From Allacma fusca (taxonomy: Eukaryota > Arthropoda > Collembola > Symphypleona > Sminthuridae): a stretch of DNA of 64,000 nt. This document shows positions 51,041 to 60,205 of the stretch, one piece after another (position 1 is the stretch's first letter; the number at the start of each line of letters is the position of its first letter). The notes under the pieces are model-generated. The model saw nothing but the letters and a program-made list of their open reading frames with translations, was not told where the DNA came from and searched no databases. Where the stretch lies: NCBI GenBank assembly GCA_947179485.1, contig CAMXBY010000011.1, positions 150,023 to 214,022 on the forward strand. Reading direction: 5' to 3'. A program made the position numbers and the translations under genes.

Positions 51041-51657
51041 ATGACTAAATTACCGTGTAGAGGTTGTAAACGTTTTTGCAACTTTCAACGTTGGCAAGAC
51101 TTTGGATATAAGTTACATATTGGGACAACTACTTCCTCTTCGGGACAGGACCCTCAGCTTAAATGTAAATTCGTGGCTATTAAGCATATTTCTATTCAAT
51201 GTGCAATAGTGTGATATGGAAAATAAAATATTGTATTCATTTGCAGCACTTTAGTGTGCGATTACGGAGCGAGTCCATTCTTGTGCGATTCTTTGGAACT
51301 GGAAAGGTCATGGTCTACGAGGCAAAATCCGTTGAAAGTGCTAGCAGTGGGTCTCGAATCGCTGCGTTAGCCATGCAAAACTTGGTGGGATCAGGGTATC
51401 ATAATTATCGTGTGATTTCAATTGTTGGTCAAGCAAAATTGGACAGGGATATTAACCTCAGACATCTCACCAGCTTGAATACAAAAGGTGAAATTTACAT
51501 GCAAATGGACGACCGTTACACTGCCAAATTCGATTTCCCCTGCTTGGGGACAGTCATTCACGTTCAAAAAACCGGGAAACTCACGATAATTGGGAAAAGT
51601 TTAGCAAAGATGGAGCTTGCGTTGTCGGCTTTGGAAACGTTGACCAGGAAACTTTGA
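51041..51657 (+). pseudogene. TBP-like protein C, apparent frameshift in the first exon
   Basis: The second exon (51,247-51,657, 136 residues) is intact and clearly a TBP-like paralogue: LVRFFGTGKVMVYEAKSVES in the first repeat, KLDRDINLRHL and GKLTIIGKSLAKMELAL in the second. The first exon ends at 51,164 with the conserved FNVGKTLDISYILGQ segment in phase 0, but in that frame there is a stop next to the only nearby ATG (51,041). That ATG itself reads a different frame, off by one base. Compared with paralogue D, one base seems lost between the ATG and the conserved segment. Either the gene is recently broken, or an unseen upstream exon supplies the start. Position -21 from the signature Lys is Leu rather than Phe, and the second-half Phe is Gln. 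Polyadenylation signal at 51,826. Confidence 0.6.
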
Positions 51658-52167
51658 CAAACGTGCATCTTCACGAGTCTTACAAGCCTTGATGCGACAA
51701 ATTTAGCAACACTATAGTTGATACAATTTTATTCAAACGTGAGCTTGCAATGGATAAATGTATCTTTAGCAAATGGAAACATTTACAAACAAAGTTATAA
51801 ACTTTTCTGTTAATATAATAGTATGAATAAAAATATGTGTGCGCGTGTTTTAGTGGATTTCGTTTCTGTGTAGGCTATTTTCATGTCTACCAGATCTGTC
51901 CTGGAATATTTGGCATTGCTATTATTAGTGTTTGCTCATCTTTAAAAAACCTTTTAAACTTCACAAATAATAAATCAATTTTCTAGTCAAACGTATTTTG
52001 TTACTGCAAAAAAATGGAATTATGTCAAATTGTCCGGCAAATATTTTATTATATAGATGGATTAATTATGAACACGTACATGTTTATATTTTGTTCGCGA
52101 GTGCTGGGAAATCATAATAAAGTATACACAACTTTGTGGACAAGAATTATTTGCACCGCAAGCAATG
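51658..52167. other. Spacer between TBP-like C and D
   Basis: AT-rich 3' UTR of gene C and upstream region of gene D. No coding signal or RNA gene seen. Confidence 0.5.
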
Positions 52168-52189
52168 CGAGCAGTCCTCATGTCCACTC
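52168..52189 (+). promoter_or_regulatory. Shared 22-nt motif upstream of TBP-like D
   Basis: CGAGCAGTCCTC then ATGTCCACTC, 53 bases before the ATG at 52,242. It differs from the other copies mainly by T for A in the central AGAC. Here no intron separates the motif from the start codon, so it would lie in a short 5' UTR or just upstream of it. Confidence 0.6.
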
Positions 52190-52241
52190 ACCTTTAAATC
52201 ACTATCCAGTACTCTCACCACTTGTACACTAGTTACAAGAT

Positions 52242-52836
52242 ATGGACTCGACATCACATTTAAAAATATTAAACATATTTGCCACATTCAATGTGGGCAA
52301 GCCCTTGAACATACAACAAATTTTACTTAATGCAACGGGACCAGTGAACGTAAGCATTTAAATTTATATTCATATTTGAAAAAAGATAAAACCCAACTGT
52401 GCATTTTCAGTATTTCAGTCTTAGAATCCGAAGCGAATCTGCTTTGGTCCGAGTATTTGATTCTGGCAAGGCCGTTGTATATGAGGCCAAATCCTTGGAA
52501 AACTGCTACAACAGAGCTTGGAAAGCATCAGAGATTGTTCGAAATCTTGCCGGTTCAGGCTTTCACAATTACCAAGTCATTGCAATTATTAGTACGGCAA
52601 AGCTACACCGGGATATTGACCTTGGACATTTAGCCAGACAAAAATGCGAAACCATGTTTTACTCGCAGAAACAAGACTGCAATACTGCCAAGTGTGACTT
52701 TTCAAGTTTTGGCACGGTCATACGTGTCCACAAAACCAGGTCGCTTATTGTTGTCGGAAAAGATTTGACAAAAATGAAGAACGCACTCTTTACTCTCGAA
52801 AAAATGGCGGAAGAAATTTGGCAGTCAAATGAATAA
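52242..52836 (+). CDS. TBP-like protein D
   Basis: Exons 52,242-52,349 and 52,411-52,836 are joined in phase 0 (61-bp intron) and give 177 residues, again the size of a bare TBP core. First repeat: LNIFATFNVGKPLNIQQ and LVRVFDSGKAVVYEAKSLEN, the latter matching the TBP FSSGK...GAKS signature. Second repeat: KLHRDIDLGHLARQ and SLIVVGKDLTKMKNALFTLE. The Phe of FDSGK is kept; the position before the intron is Val where gene A has Phe; the second-half position is His. The intron position is identical in all four paralogues. The start ATG is the first after the promoter motif. A kinase fragment begins only ~280 bases downstream. Likely a nuclear TBP-related factor; altered DNA specificity is inferred, not shown. 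Confidence 0.82.
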
Positions 52837-53046
52837 TTTAACAGCCAAGCAAATACGTGTTATCATTACATAATTTGAACAATTTAATTTGGTTTGTAAT
52901 AGTTTTTGACGGACAAATTTAATTATAAAATAGTGTTAATATTTTCAATAATTTTGGCATTGGTTTGATTAAAAATACTGTGGTTAAGCTCAAAACTCTG
53001 TCAGGATATTTTGGTCATGTCGTTATATCGGCCTTGGATTCTAAGC

Positions 53047-53068
53047 GGAGCAGACCTCATGTCAACTC
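53047..53068 (+). promoter_or_regulatory. Shared 22-nt motif upstream of the kinase fragment
   Basis: GGAGCAGACCTC then ATGTCAACTC, one mismatch from the usual GTCCACTC. It lies about 70 bases before the kinase-like frame, so the fragment derives from a gene of the same promoter class. Confidence 0.55.
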
Positions 53069-53118
53069 TTTACTAATAGTTTATCTCTGTCATCAAAAAC
53101 CCATGTTGGGTTAGTCAG

Positions 53119-53340
53119 AAAGTGGTATCCTCTTATAAAGGGCATGAAATTACGGGTATTCAAGAACTGGAAATTCTTGGCCAGATTGGAGAAGGTGGAT
53201 ATGGAAGGATTTACTTGGTTAAAGACAAGGACCAAAACAGTTTTGCATTGAAAATTCAACGGCGTGGAATAGAGCAAGCCGAAATGGATATTTTTACCAA
53301 CGCCAGCCTTTATACTTTTTATACATCTTTTATTAGTTAG
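53119..53340 (+). pseudogene. Protein kinase N-lobe fragment
   Basis: The open frame encodes a glycine-rich loop (IGEGGYGRIYLV), the ATP-binding Lys segment (FALKIQRRG) and the start of helix C, then ends at a stop after about 70 codons. No HRD, DFG or APE motif follows and no in-frame ATG precedes the loop. It resembles the complete kinase at 62,775 (GGGGFGQIFLV; FALKRQ) in length and order. No consensus splice donor was found that would continue the domain, so this is read as a truncated duplicate. An unseen downstream exon outside the expected spacing cannot be excluded. Confidence 0.65.
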
Positions 53341-53794
53341 GATTACATGGGCAATTTTCTCACAAGGCATTATTTATGCTTTTCTAAAAAGCAGTGCAAA
53401 TAATTTGCATTTTTCAATAAGCCAGTACGAGCGGTACAGGACATTGATTTTCGCAAAATTTCCCGCCATGTGTTTTTCAGATATTAGTGTCATGGCAGAA
53501 TTAAATTTGGTTTAAACAATTATCGACCCATTTTGTTTACAGGTGTTATCAAGTCTTACCAAGTCTTACAAGTGTAGTCAAGTTATCACAACTTTAAATT
53601 AATTTGAAATATAATTGTTGCTAAAAAATCCTGTCGATATATTTACTTTGCTAAATAGTGACCATGTATACCCTGTAAACTAGAAGCCGAAATTTTCACA
53701 CATTTCTTTAAGAATCCGTTAACAGCCGCTCAATTTCATCTACGTATACTTTTATATGAGTAACCTGCAAAAATATTATCGACTAATTTATTAT
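53341..53794. repeat. Decayed satellite monomers
   Basis: AT-rich sequence with weak but ordered matches to the satellite: CAATTATCGACCCATTTTG near 53,519, GACCATGTATACCCTGTAAA near 53,662, and ATTATCGACTAATTTATTATG near 53,775. They lie directly before dispersed element copy B, as the main array lies before copy A. Confidence 0.5.
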
Positions 53795-54600
53795 GCAACT
53801 TTTATGATGAAAACTCAGCTATTTGGAACAGTGTAGACTAATTATTCAGATTATTTTCAACTTATTGTTTTAAAACGGTTTATTGTAGTCTTGGGCATTG
53901 CAAGTGCTGGAGTTTACCTAACAACTTTTGTTTCAGATTCTGATATAAAAATACGAGTCATTAAACTTTACAAGTGCTATTATTTATCATAGTTAAAATG
54001 GAAACGTTAAACACAACAATGATACAAACTATTTTACAAAAATGGTCTTTACCTATTCAGTCAACAAAAATAGTTTTCACAAAAGATTTTATCATAAAAC
54101 CCAAATTAGGAGTTTTTTATTTTTTCCTGAAAATTGTTCGACACTGTTGTACTTGCGTCATAAATGTACAAGTGCTCTCCGCAACATTGCTGTTAGTTGT
54201 AGTGAATTTTGTCTGATTTAAAGAAATATCATGGCATAAAAATTGGTTAATTTGCAAATTTGCCCCTAAAGTGACAATAAACTCGTTTTTACAGTGATAC
54301 CAATTTTAGTGTAATTTTTGTGAAATACGTTTTTTTGCAACTTGGCATGTCAGAAATGATTTCCGACAATGTCTTACGTAAGCAGTTTGTGTTTCAGACA
54401 TTAGCATGACCCAAAAGTTTAATAGGGTGATGATATACCCTATGATATCAACATATATTTTGTTAGGGACCTATGCTATTTTTCTGCTCGAAATCGGTTT
54501 TTATACCTATTTTGTGCCCATCTTCTTTTGGGAAGTCAGTTTTCTTCGTTGTAAGTCAATTTGGGAAAATATTTATGACATGAAAGTATTATGTAAAAAT
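53795..54600 (+). repeat. Dispersed ~0.9 kb element, copy B
   Basis: Matches copies A and C: ACTAATTATTCAGATTATTTTCAAC near 53,840 (as at 61,922), GGCATGTCAGAAATGATTTCCGACAATGTCT near 54,342, and AGCATGACCCAAAAGTTTAATAGGGTGA near 54,402. The middle part is more diverged than in A and C. The ATG frame at 54,406 runs colinear with the one in copy A for 59 codons without net indels. Confidence 0.65.
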
Positions 54601-54744
54601 TATGAAATGCAAAATCTTGGAGTGCCTAAACAAACTTTTAAATGTCCTAATAATTCATGTCAGCATATTTATTCACACAACTGAAACAAAATGTCATTTG
54701 ATTTTAAATTTGTTTTTTGTTTTGTCCAGACAAATCATTTCATC

Positions 54745-55343
54745 ATGGAGAATGACAACATGCAAATTGGATGCCACACGAGTCCAAGAGTTAGGCTAGT
54801 GGATATTAGCAGGTATGTTGTAGTTTATTGTGAATTCTTGAAACAAATGTATTTTTGAAATGATTGTTGTATTCATAGGGACTACAAGGGATTTTTGTTT
54901 GAGGACGGAAGAGCGGTTGTCAGGTTTTTGAAGAGAAAACAACTTTTATTTCGCTGCTTTGAATTTAATGTTGCCAAGAAGATTCAGGAAAAGGTAAATG
55001 CAAATTAAAACAATTTTCATTTTTTTGAGAGGTTGTTGAGATATTTAAATGTGCATTTGTTTTGTAGTATTTCAGAGAGCGCACAATTCACCGCGTTCAA
55101 GACTTTGTACTCCGTCAGGTCTTGGCTTACCCAGCTGATTACGGACTTTCGAAAAAAGACATGGACAAGCTGGAACTCGTTGCACACCAGAGGGCAGAGG
55201 GGCCTGCAACTTCCAAAGGTGTTTACAAGGTACGTCATTCCATATTCCTATAGTTTACAACACGTAAATCAATTATATAATTAAGCAGGTGCTTTGACTT
55301 AATATTTGAATATTCACAGGCATCAGACGACGATTCAGACTAG
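54745..55343 (+). CDS. Unrecognised small-protein family, member 2
   Basis: Exons 54,745-54,812, 54,879-54,993, 55,068-55,229 and 55,320-55,343 give 122 residues. The second and third exons are exactly 115 and 162 nt with the same phases (2, then 0) as in members 1 and 3. Core: DYKGFLFEDGRAVVRFLKRK, then YFRERTIHRVQDFVLRQVLA and YPADYGLSKKDMDKLE. It is the most diverged member, with a shorter tail ending in a run of acidic residues (ASDDDSD). A splice acceptor (TTTGTCCAG at about 54,729) 15 bases before the ATG implies a non-coding first exon, possibly within element copy B. No clear 22-nt motif was found upstream. Polyadenylation signal at 55,489. Function unknown; no membrane or secretion signal. 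Confidence 0.75.
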
Positions 55344-56255
55344 CAGCAAGTTTCAAGAGTCATCAGCTAATTTAACAACCAAACATGTTATTTTTATGCA
55401 ATTGTAAACTTTATGTTAAACAATTATATAATATCACAGTATGTTAGGCAATTATTAGGATTTCTGATTTTCAACGTGTTCATATAATAATAAATTAATT
55501 ACATTTACACCAACTTTAAAACATTCTCATGACAAATTAATTGTTACGCTTTACGTTCAAGGCAGGGCGTCGTGTAAGTTAATCATTTAAACGTTATAAA
55601 TAATACTCCAAGCCATTTAATCTTTGTTAAGTCATGTTTTCTGATTTTTTGTTAGCGTTTAGGACAGCAACACCAAAATTACATTATATTTTACAAATTC
55701 TCCTAAACAGCTTTTCAAAAGTTATTGCGGGTCCCTTTAGTATTTACAAATATGATTCTTTTTATTAAACATTTTTTTAAAATTCCAATTGCTGCCACTT
55801 TTGACCCCAATTTAGCATTTAATAATTTCCATTCGAGAAAAACTCCGATCCATTTTTTTACGCTTGGTGCAATTGAAATACAAATATAGATGCACATGGT
55901 CTAATAAATTGTTATCAAAATGGCATGCAACACTTTTTAAATACATCGTTTGCAGCTACATGCGTTTTAAAAGGATGGTTTTCAAAATTTGTTTTCAAAA
56001 CGAACATTTATTCATTTATTTTACAAATTTTAAATTAAAATGTTAAAATTTAAACCAGTTTTTAGAGCAGGCAACTAGTTTGACAGATTTCACAAAGAAT
56101 TTCAAATCATCAAAAAAGACGGTGGTTAGCATTTTTTGTTGACCCGAAACGTCTTACCTTTTCACGTTAAATACCATATATTAAAAAAATCATGGCAAAG
56201 TTAAAATATGGAACAATATTTTTCTAGTCAGAAGCACATTTTTACGAGTGTATTT
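55344..56255. other. Spacer with decayed satellite monomers at about 55,740-56,040
   Basis: 3' UTR of the preceding gene, then AT-rich sequence containing two degraded satellite monomers: ACATTTTTTTAAAATTCC followed by CCATTTTTTTACGC (near 55,849), and TCATTTATTTTACAAATTTT (near 56,012). The two cores are about 164 bases apart, close to one monomer. No gene seen. Confidence 0.5.
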
Positions 56256-56305
56256 AGAGCAGACTACAAGTCCACTCTGTCTGATCTTTTCATCGCAACC
56301 TACAG
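56256..56305 (+). promoter_or_regulatory. Shared 22-nt motif and inferred non-coding first exon of the basic-protein gene
   Basis: AGAGCAGACTAC then AAGTCCACTC at 56,256-56,277, followed 28 bases later by a strong donor (CTACAG/GTAAG at 56,306). The matching acceptor (GTTTTAG, ending 57,574) is four bases before the ATG at 57,579. The resulting 1,269-bp intron contains the MITE. Confidence 0.6.
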
Positions 56306-56585
56306 GTAAGTCACGGAAAAGACATTTATTTTTTAAATTCTTGTAGGAACTCACAAAACAATTATATTTTTGTAAATTGAGAATGATCAAGCTATTTATC
56401 ACAATTTCATCCATTGTATTGAGTTGTTCTCCATACAGGTATTTTACACTCATTGTTCAAGTCTGACCTCCGTTTAGTTTGTACCAATTATATTGCCCTT
56501 GTTTTACAAAGTACTTTGCTTGGTCATACAATTTACTGCATAAATTTTGTAATCTCCTGGTGATGTATTGTTAATTGGGGAAACA

Positions 56586-57529
56586 TAAGGTTCTCAACGG
56601 ATCGGATATATCCGAACGGATACGGATCGGATACGGATACGGATAGGATAAAACTGAAGATTATCCGATCCGATATTTATCCGAACGGATCGGTTTTGTC
56701 ATTCCCATCCGAGAAAAATCCCGGATAGGATCGGATACTTCTGCATAAAATATCCGAACGGATCGGATTGCGACTTTTTGTTTTACGGATAATCCGACGG
56801 ATATCCGAGGATATCCGCGGATAAACGTATTTTTGAAAACATGACGACGACTCTAATAATTACTCATTAATAATCACTGACAGAACATTAGTTTGGAAAT
56901 TTCTCAAAACATTTGTACCTTTTTCAGTTCATGTAGCTTTTGTAGCAAACCTAAAACCGGACCTCACGAATATAAGCATGCTGTCAAGTATTTATGTTAT
57001 GACCAAAAATTCGGCAATATTTTGAATTTCAGCAGCTTATTCTAGTTACCTGTTCTTATAGGCTTCAAATTGTTAAAGGTTTTCAGTAAGTTAAATTAAT
57101 TTTTGAGAATATCTGATATGCGAAACAGAAAAGTCTCAATTCTTAAATTATTTATATTAAATGTTTTTCCAAGCAAACATATATGCACGGTTTTGTCTGT
57201 CAATACATTACGTTATAAGCTAACAGTATATTGTATTTAAAACTAAAAGCCAAACTCCAGGATCAATTTCACCTTCTATAATTAATTCGTGTATCCGCAG
57301 ATAGGATCGGATATCCGTGGATAGGATCGGATAGCTCCTTTTTCGTATCCGACGGCTTCGGATAGGATAAATACGTCATCCGAAAATTTACGGATAAGCT
57401 TCGGATAAGATAATTTTTAATCCGATGGAAGCGGATAGGATCGGATACGCTTCAGTTTTATCGGTAAAAATTCGGATCGGATAGGATACGGATAGGATAA
57501 GGGAATTATCCTATCCGTTGAGAACCTTA
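56586..57529. mobile_element. hAT-type MITE, 944 bp, with 8-bp target duplication
   Basis: Terminal inverted repeats start TAAGGTTCTCAACGGAT (17 identical bases, then one mismatch and GGATA). Both ends are flanked by the direct repeat GGGAAACA (56,578-56,585 and 57,530-57,537). An 8-bp duplication and TTCTCAAC-type ends are typical of hAT elements. Both subterminal zones (to about 56,830 and from about 57,290) are packed with GGATCGG/GGATA words in both orientations, as in transposase-binding subterminal repeats. The AT-rich centre has no transposase frame, so the element is non-autonomous. The intact target duplication indicates a clean, fairly recent insertion. Confidence 0.92.
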
Positions 57530-57578
57530 GGGAAACAGTGTTTACATTTGTGTTTGTTTAAAATGATGTTTTAGAGAA

Positions 57579-58250
57579 ATGGAGTACATTCAGCGTCAAG
57601 AGCTCTTGTGGAGGTATCAGAAAAGACTAAGCTGCTTAAGAAGCTACAAAAGAGCAAAGAGGAAAGTGCGTGCCATGACGGATGCAGAACGAGCGGTGAG
57701 ACGGGAAAGAAAGTATGAACGTCAAAGAATAAACGCGCAAAAGAAACTCGATCAGGGCACTGTGATTCTTTTTTCTCAAAAGGCTGGTGGGTACTTTTGG
57801 AAACCTCAAGGTCCGACCCTTGACACTTTTACCAAGAATTCAACTTTTAATTTACCTCAACAAGAAGCGAGTCCAGGATGTTCGTCGAAACATTTACATT
57901 TTAGCTGTGTTCCTGCAACAACGTTTGATCTGACCGAGAATGAAAAAATATACTTGGGCATGCTACCGGCAGAGTGCAAATCCTCAAAACCTCAGTCGGG
58001 TCAGCAAACATTCTCCATCGAAGAAGCATTAAACATCCTTGGAACAGTTTTAAGCACAAGCGAAAACACTATCACATTTCACAAGGATTCAGGTAAACCA
58101 GTCCTGGAGAACAGTTTGGCAGACCGTGTGGCAGCATTGCAGCTTAACGCTCTGCAAACAGACCGGATGGCTGCCCGTAAAGACAGAGCAAGAATTCGAG
58201 CACAAGCCGACAATTCAGACTGCGCAAGCTTATTTATTCTAGAGTTTTAA
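57579..58250 (+). CDS. Unrecognised basic protein, 223 residues
   Basis: Single coding exon with an ATG four bases after a splice acceptor. The N-terminal ~60 residues are strongly basic and helical (MEYIQRQELLWRYQKRL; MTDAERAVRRERKYERQRIN), suggesting nucleic-acid binding or a nuclear signal. The middle is polar with Ser/Pro and a GGYFWKPQGP patch. The C-terminus is helical again (ADRVAALQLNALQTDRMAAR). I do not recognise a family; the N-terminus resembles the basic coiled segments found next to many DNA-binding or transposon-derived domains. Its inferred first exon carries the shared 22-nt motif, and its first intron holds the hAT MITE. The MITE ends about 50 bases before the start codon, so the insertion barely spares the acceptor. 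Polyadenylation signal at 58,376. Confidence 0.7.
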   Translation: MEYIQRQELLWRYQKRLSCLRSYKRAKRKVRAMTDAERAVRRERKYERQRINAQKKLDQGTVILFSQKAGGYFWKPQGPTLDTFTKNSTFNLPQQEASPGCSSKHLHFSCVPATTFDLTENEKIYLGMLPAECKSSKPQSGQQTFSIEEALNILGTVLSTSENTITFHKDSGKPVLENSLADRVAALQLNALQTDRMAARKDRARIRAQADNSDCASLFILEF

Positions 58251-58884
58251 ACTTAATGCGAGCGCGTACAAAGGAACTACTGAATGTACTCAAACTTTAT
58301 TTAACCCTAACAATCAATGAATTTGATATAGTTTCAACGATTTTATGTTGATAATTAAATATGTGATGCGATACTAATAAACGTTTAATATATCCAGTGC
58401 TTATAAAGACAGTGTTTGCATACAAACGTGGCGTGTAAGGAATGTGTCCAACTATATATAATCGCTTTTTCCCTAAATTTCTCAAAGCAATTTCAACCAT
58501 AAATGGGCACTTGACGCATCGAAAATAAGACCAACGTCGTGGAAATGATGTAATTCTAGCTTATAATGTATCAATTAAAGATAAATGTTTAATTTTACAA
58601 ACGGGTGACTGAAACGTCCAAAAAGATGCAAGCAAGTAAGCTTTTGAATAGAAACCATGATGGCAATCAGGAACCATATACAAATCAGGAAACTATGTAT
58701 CCAAACAAGTGCAACTTGAATCAATTTGACAACATATTAAAACGACGGTAAATGCCTCCAATATTTTTTCAAAACTAGCTCCAAGTCTGTCTGTTCTTCG
58801 ACATTCAGCGGGACATTGGTACACAAACATTTACAATCAAAAATGTCTAGTCAAGTCTGCGCTTTGAATTTTTAGGATCACGTC
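58251..58884. other. Spacer with 3' UTR of the basic-protein gene
   Basis: AATAAA at 58,376, then AT-rich sequence. No coding or RNA signal seen. Confidence 0.5.
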
Positions 58885-58958
58885 AGAGCAGACCTTACGT
58901 CCACTCCTATCTTTTGAGAATCACACATTTTCCCACATTTACCAGTTCAATTGTTCAG
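58885..58958 (+). promoter_or_regulatory. Shared 22-nt motif and inferred non-coding first exon of small-protein gene 3
   Basis: AGAGCAGACCTT then ACGTCCACTC at 58,885-58,906, then CTTTTGAGAATCA (as downstream of the motif at 48,339) and a donor TTCAG/GTGATT at 58,959. The acceptor CTTTAG (58,129 + 1,000, i.e. ending 59,129) is ten bases before the ATG. Motif-to-donor distance is 74 bases here and 72 at 48,339. Confidence 0.65.
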
Positions 58959-59139
58959 GTGATTGGAAAAAACAGCGCTTCAAAACATTTACATCTGCAC
59001 ACAATTGTTGTAATACAAATAGGTACTACTATATACTTGATTACTGATATGGGTATCATTTTAGTCAAATAATGGGAATTTAAAGTAACTGTCTCATGCT
59101 TGAAATTAAAAATAATTCTTTTTCTTTAGACGGGTCATC

Positions 59140-60205
59140 ATGTCGAGCAATATTGACATTTCAAAAGAGGTGGATGTGCTGAAGATGACGGCACGACCTC
59201 CCGTTCGACTAGTAGAAATTACAGAGTACGTTCATCATTGCATAAATACTTCTAGTTTAGATGTTTATTTACTTTGAATTTAATTTCAGAGAGTACGACG
59301 GATTCAAACACCAGGATGGATTGCGTATTGCAGAGTTTTTGAAAGCCGGGGAGTTGTTTCAGCTTATATTTTATCCCGAAGTTTCATCACTCATTAGAAA
59401 GAAGGTACTTTTGAAATAATTCGTGTCTGTGGATTGTTCTTAATGTAATGTAATTTAGTTCTTTCCCAGTCGGGCAGTGGAGAGCGTGAAAGAATTTCTT
59501 TTGCGCCGTGTTATGGCTCACCCATTGGATTACGGAATTGCAAAAACCGACATTGAAATATTTGAGCAAGTCAGAAGCCAAATCTTGGGAATAGAATCTG
59601 GAAATACTGAAGAAGTACATGTAAGTACTAACAGGGTTAATAACCAAGAATGTGCATATAATACTTTACACGTTACCAACTATCCATACTTTATTCATGC
59701 TTCAAACGAATGCGTTTGTAAGCAGAGCATGGGCACAAACGCTTGCGAGTGATGACTTTGTTGAACCCAACAATGTCAATGTTTAATTACTCTATTGCCA
59801 AACAGTTTCTTGGACTTTATGAATTGAAAGCATTTATTAAACGATAATTTTTTAAATATGATTATAACAAGAATGTAAAAATATACGATTCAAAATTGTT
59901 ATAGTGCCTTAGTATAAACACTTGCTTCTGAAATCACATTAGATGCTATTACCTGGGCAGTCGCAGCCGACAACTGGAACAATTGAAGACAAACACGTGA
60001 TTCAAGCAAATGCACGTACAATATTAAGTATCATCAATTTATGTTAGTTGGTTTGCTGGATATAAAGGTAAATTAAAAATTTCAGGTGGACGACAAAAGG
60101 ACTAAAGGTGGCGTTTCAGAGACTGATGTAACCGGACCTTGTTTTAATCGCGAATGTTCAGAATGTGCAAGTAGTTCTTCATGTGGTTTAAACCAAGATT
60201 TTTAA
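59140..60205 (+). CDS. Unrecognised small-protein family, member 3
   Basis: Exons 59,140-59,225, 59,290-59,404, 59,459-59,620 and 60,086-60,205 give 160 residues. The second, third and fourth exons (115, 162 and 120 nt) equal those of member 1 exactly. Core: EEYDGFKHQDGLRIAEFLKA, FFPSRAVESVKEFLLRRVMA and HPLDYGIAKTDIEIFEQV. The start MSSNIDISKEVDV parallels MSDNPVISKEVVV of member 1, so these two are the closest pair. The last intron is longer (465 bp), and reading through it would end at an earlier stop (59,752). The tail is Cys/Ser-rich (CFNRECSECASSSSCG), unlike member 1. Mostly helical prediction by eye, no membrane segment, family unknown. Polyadenylation signal at 60,502. Confidence 0.78.

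Noticed and set aside
53062-53370. 102-codon minus-strand frame
   Set aside because: Antisense of the kinase fragment.
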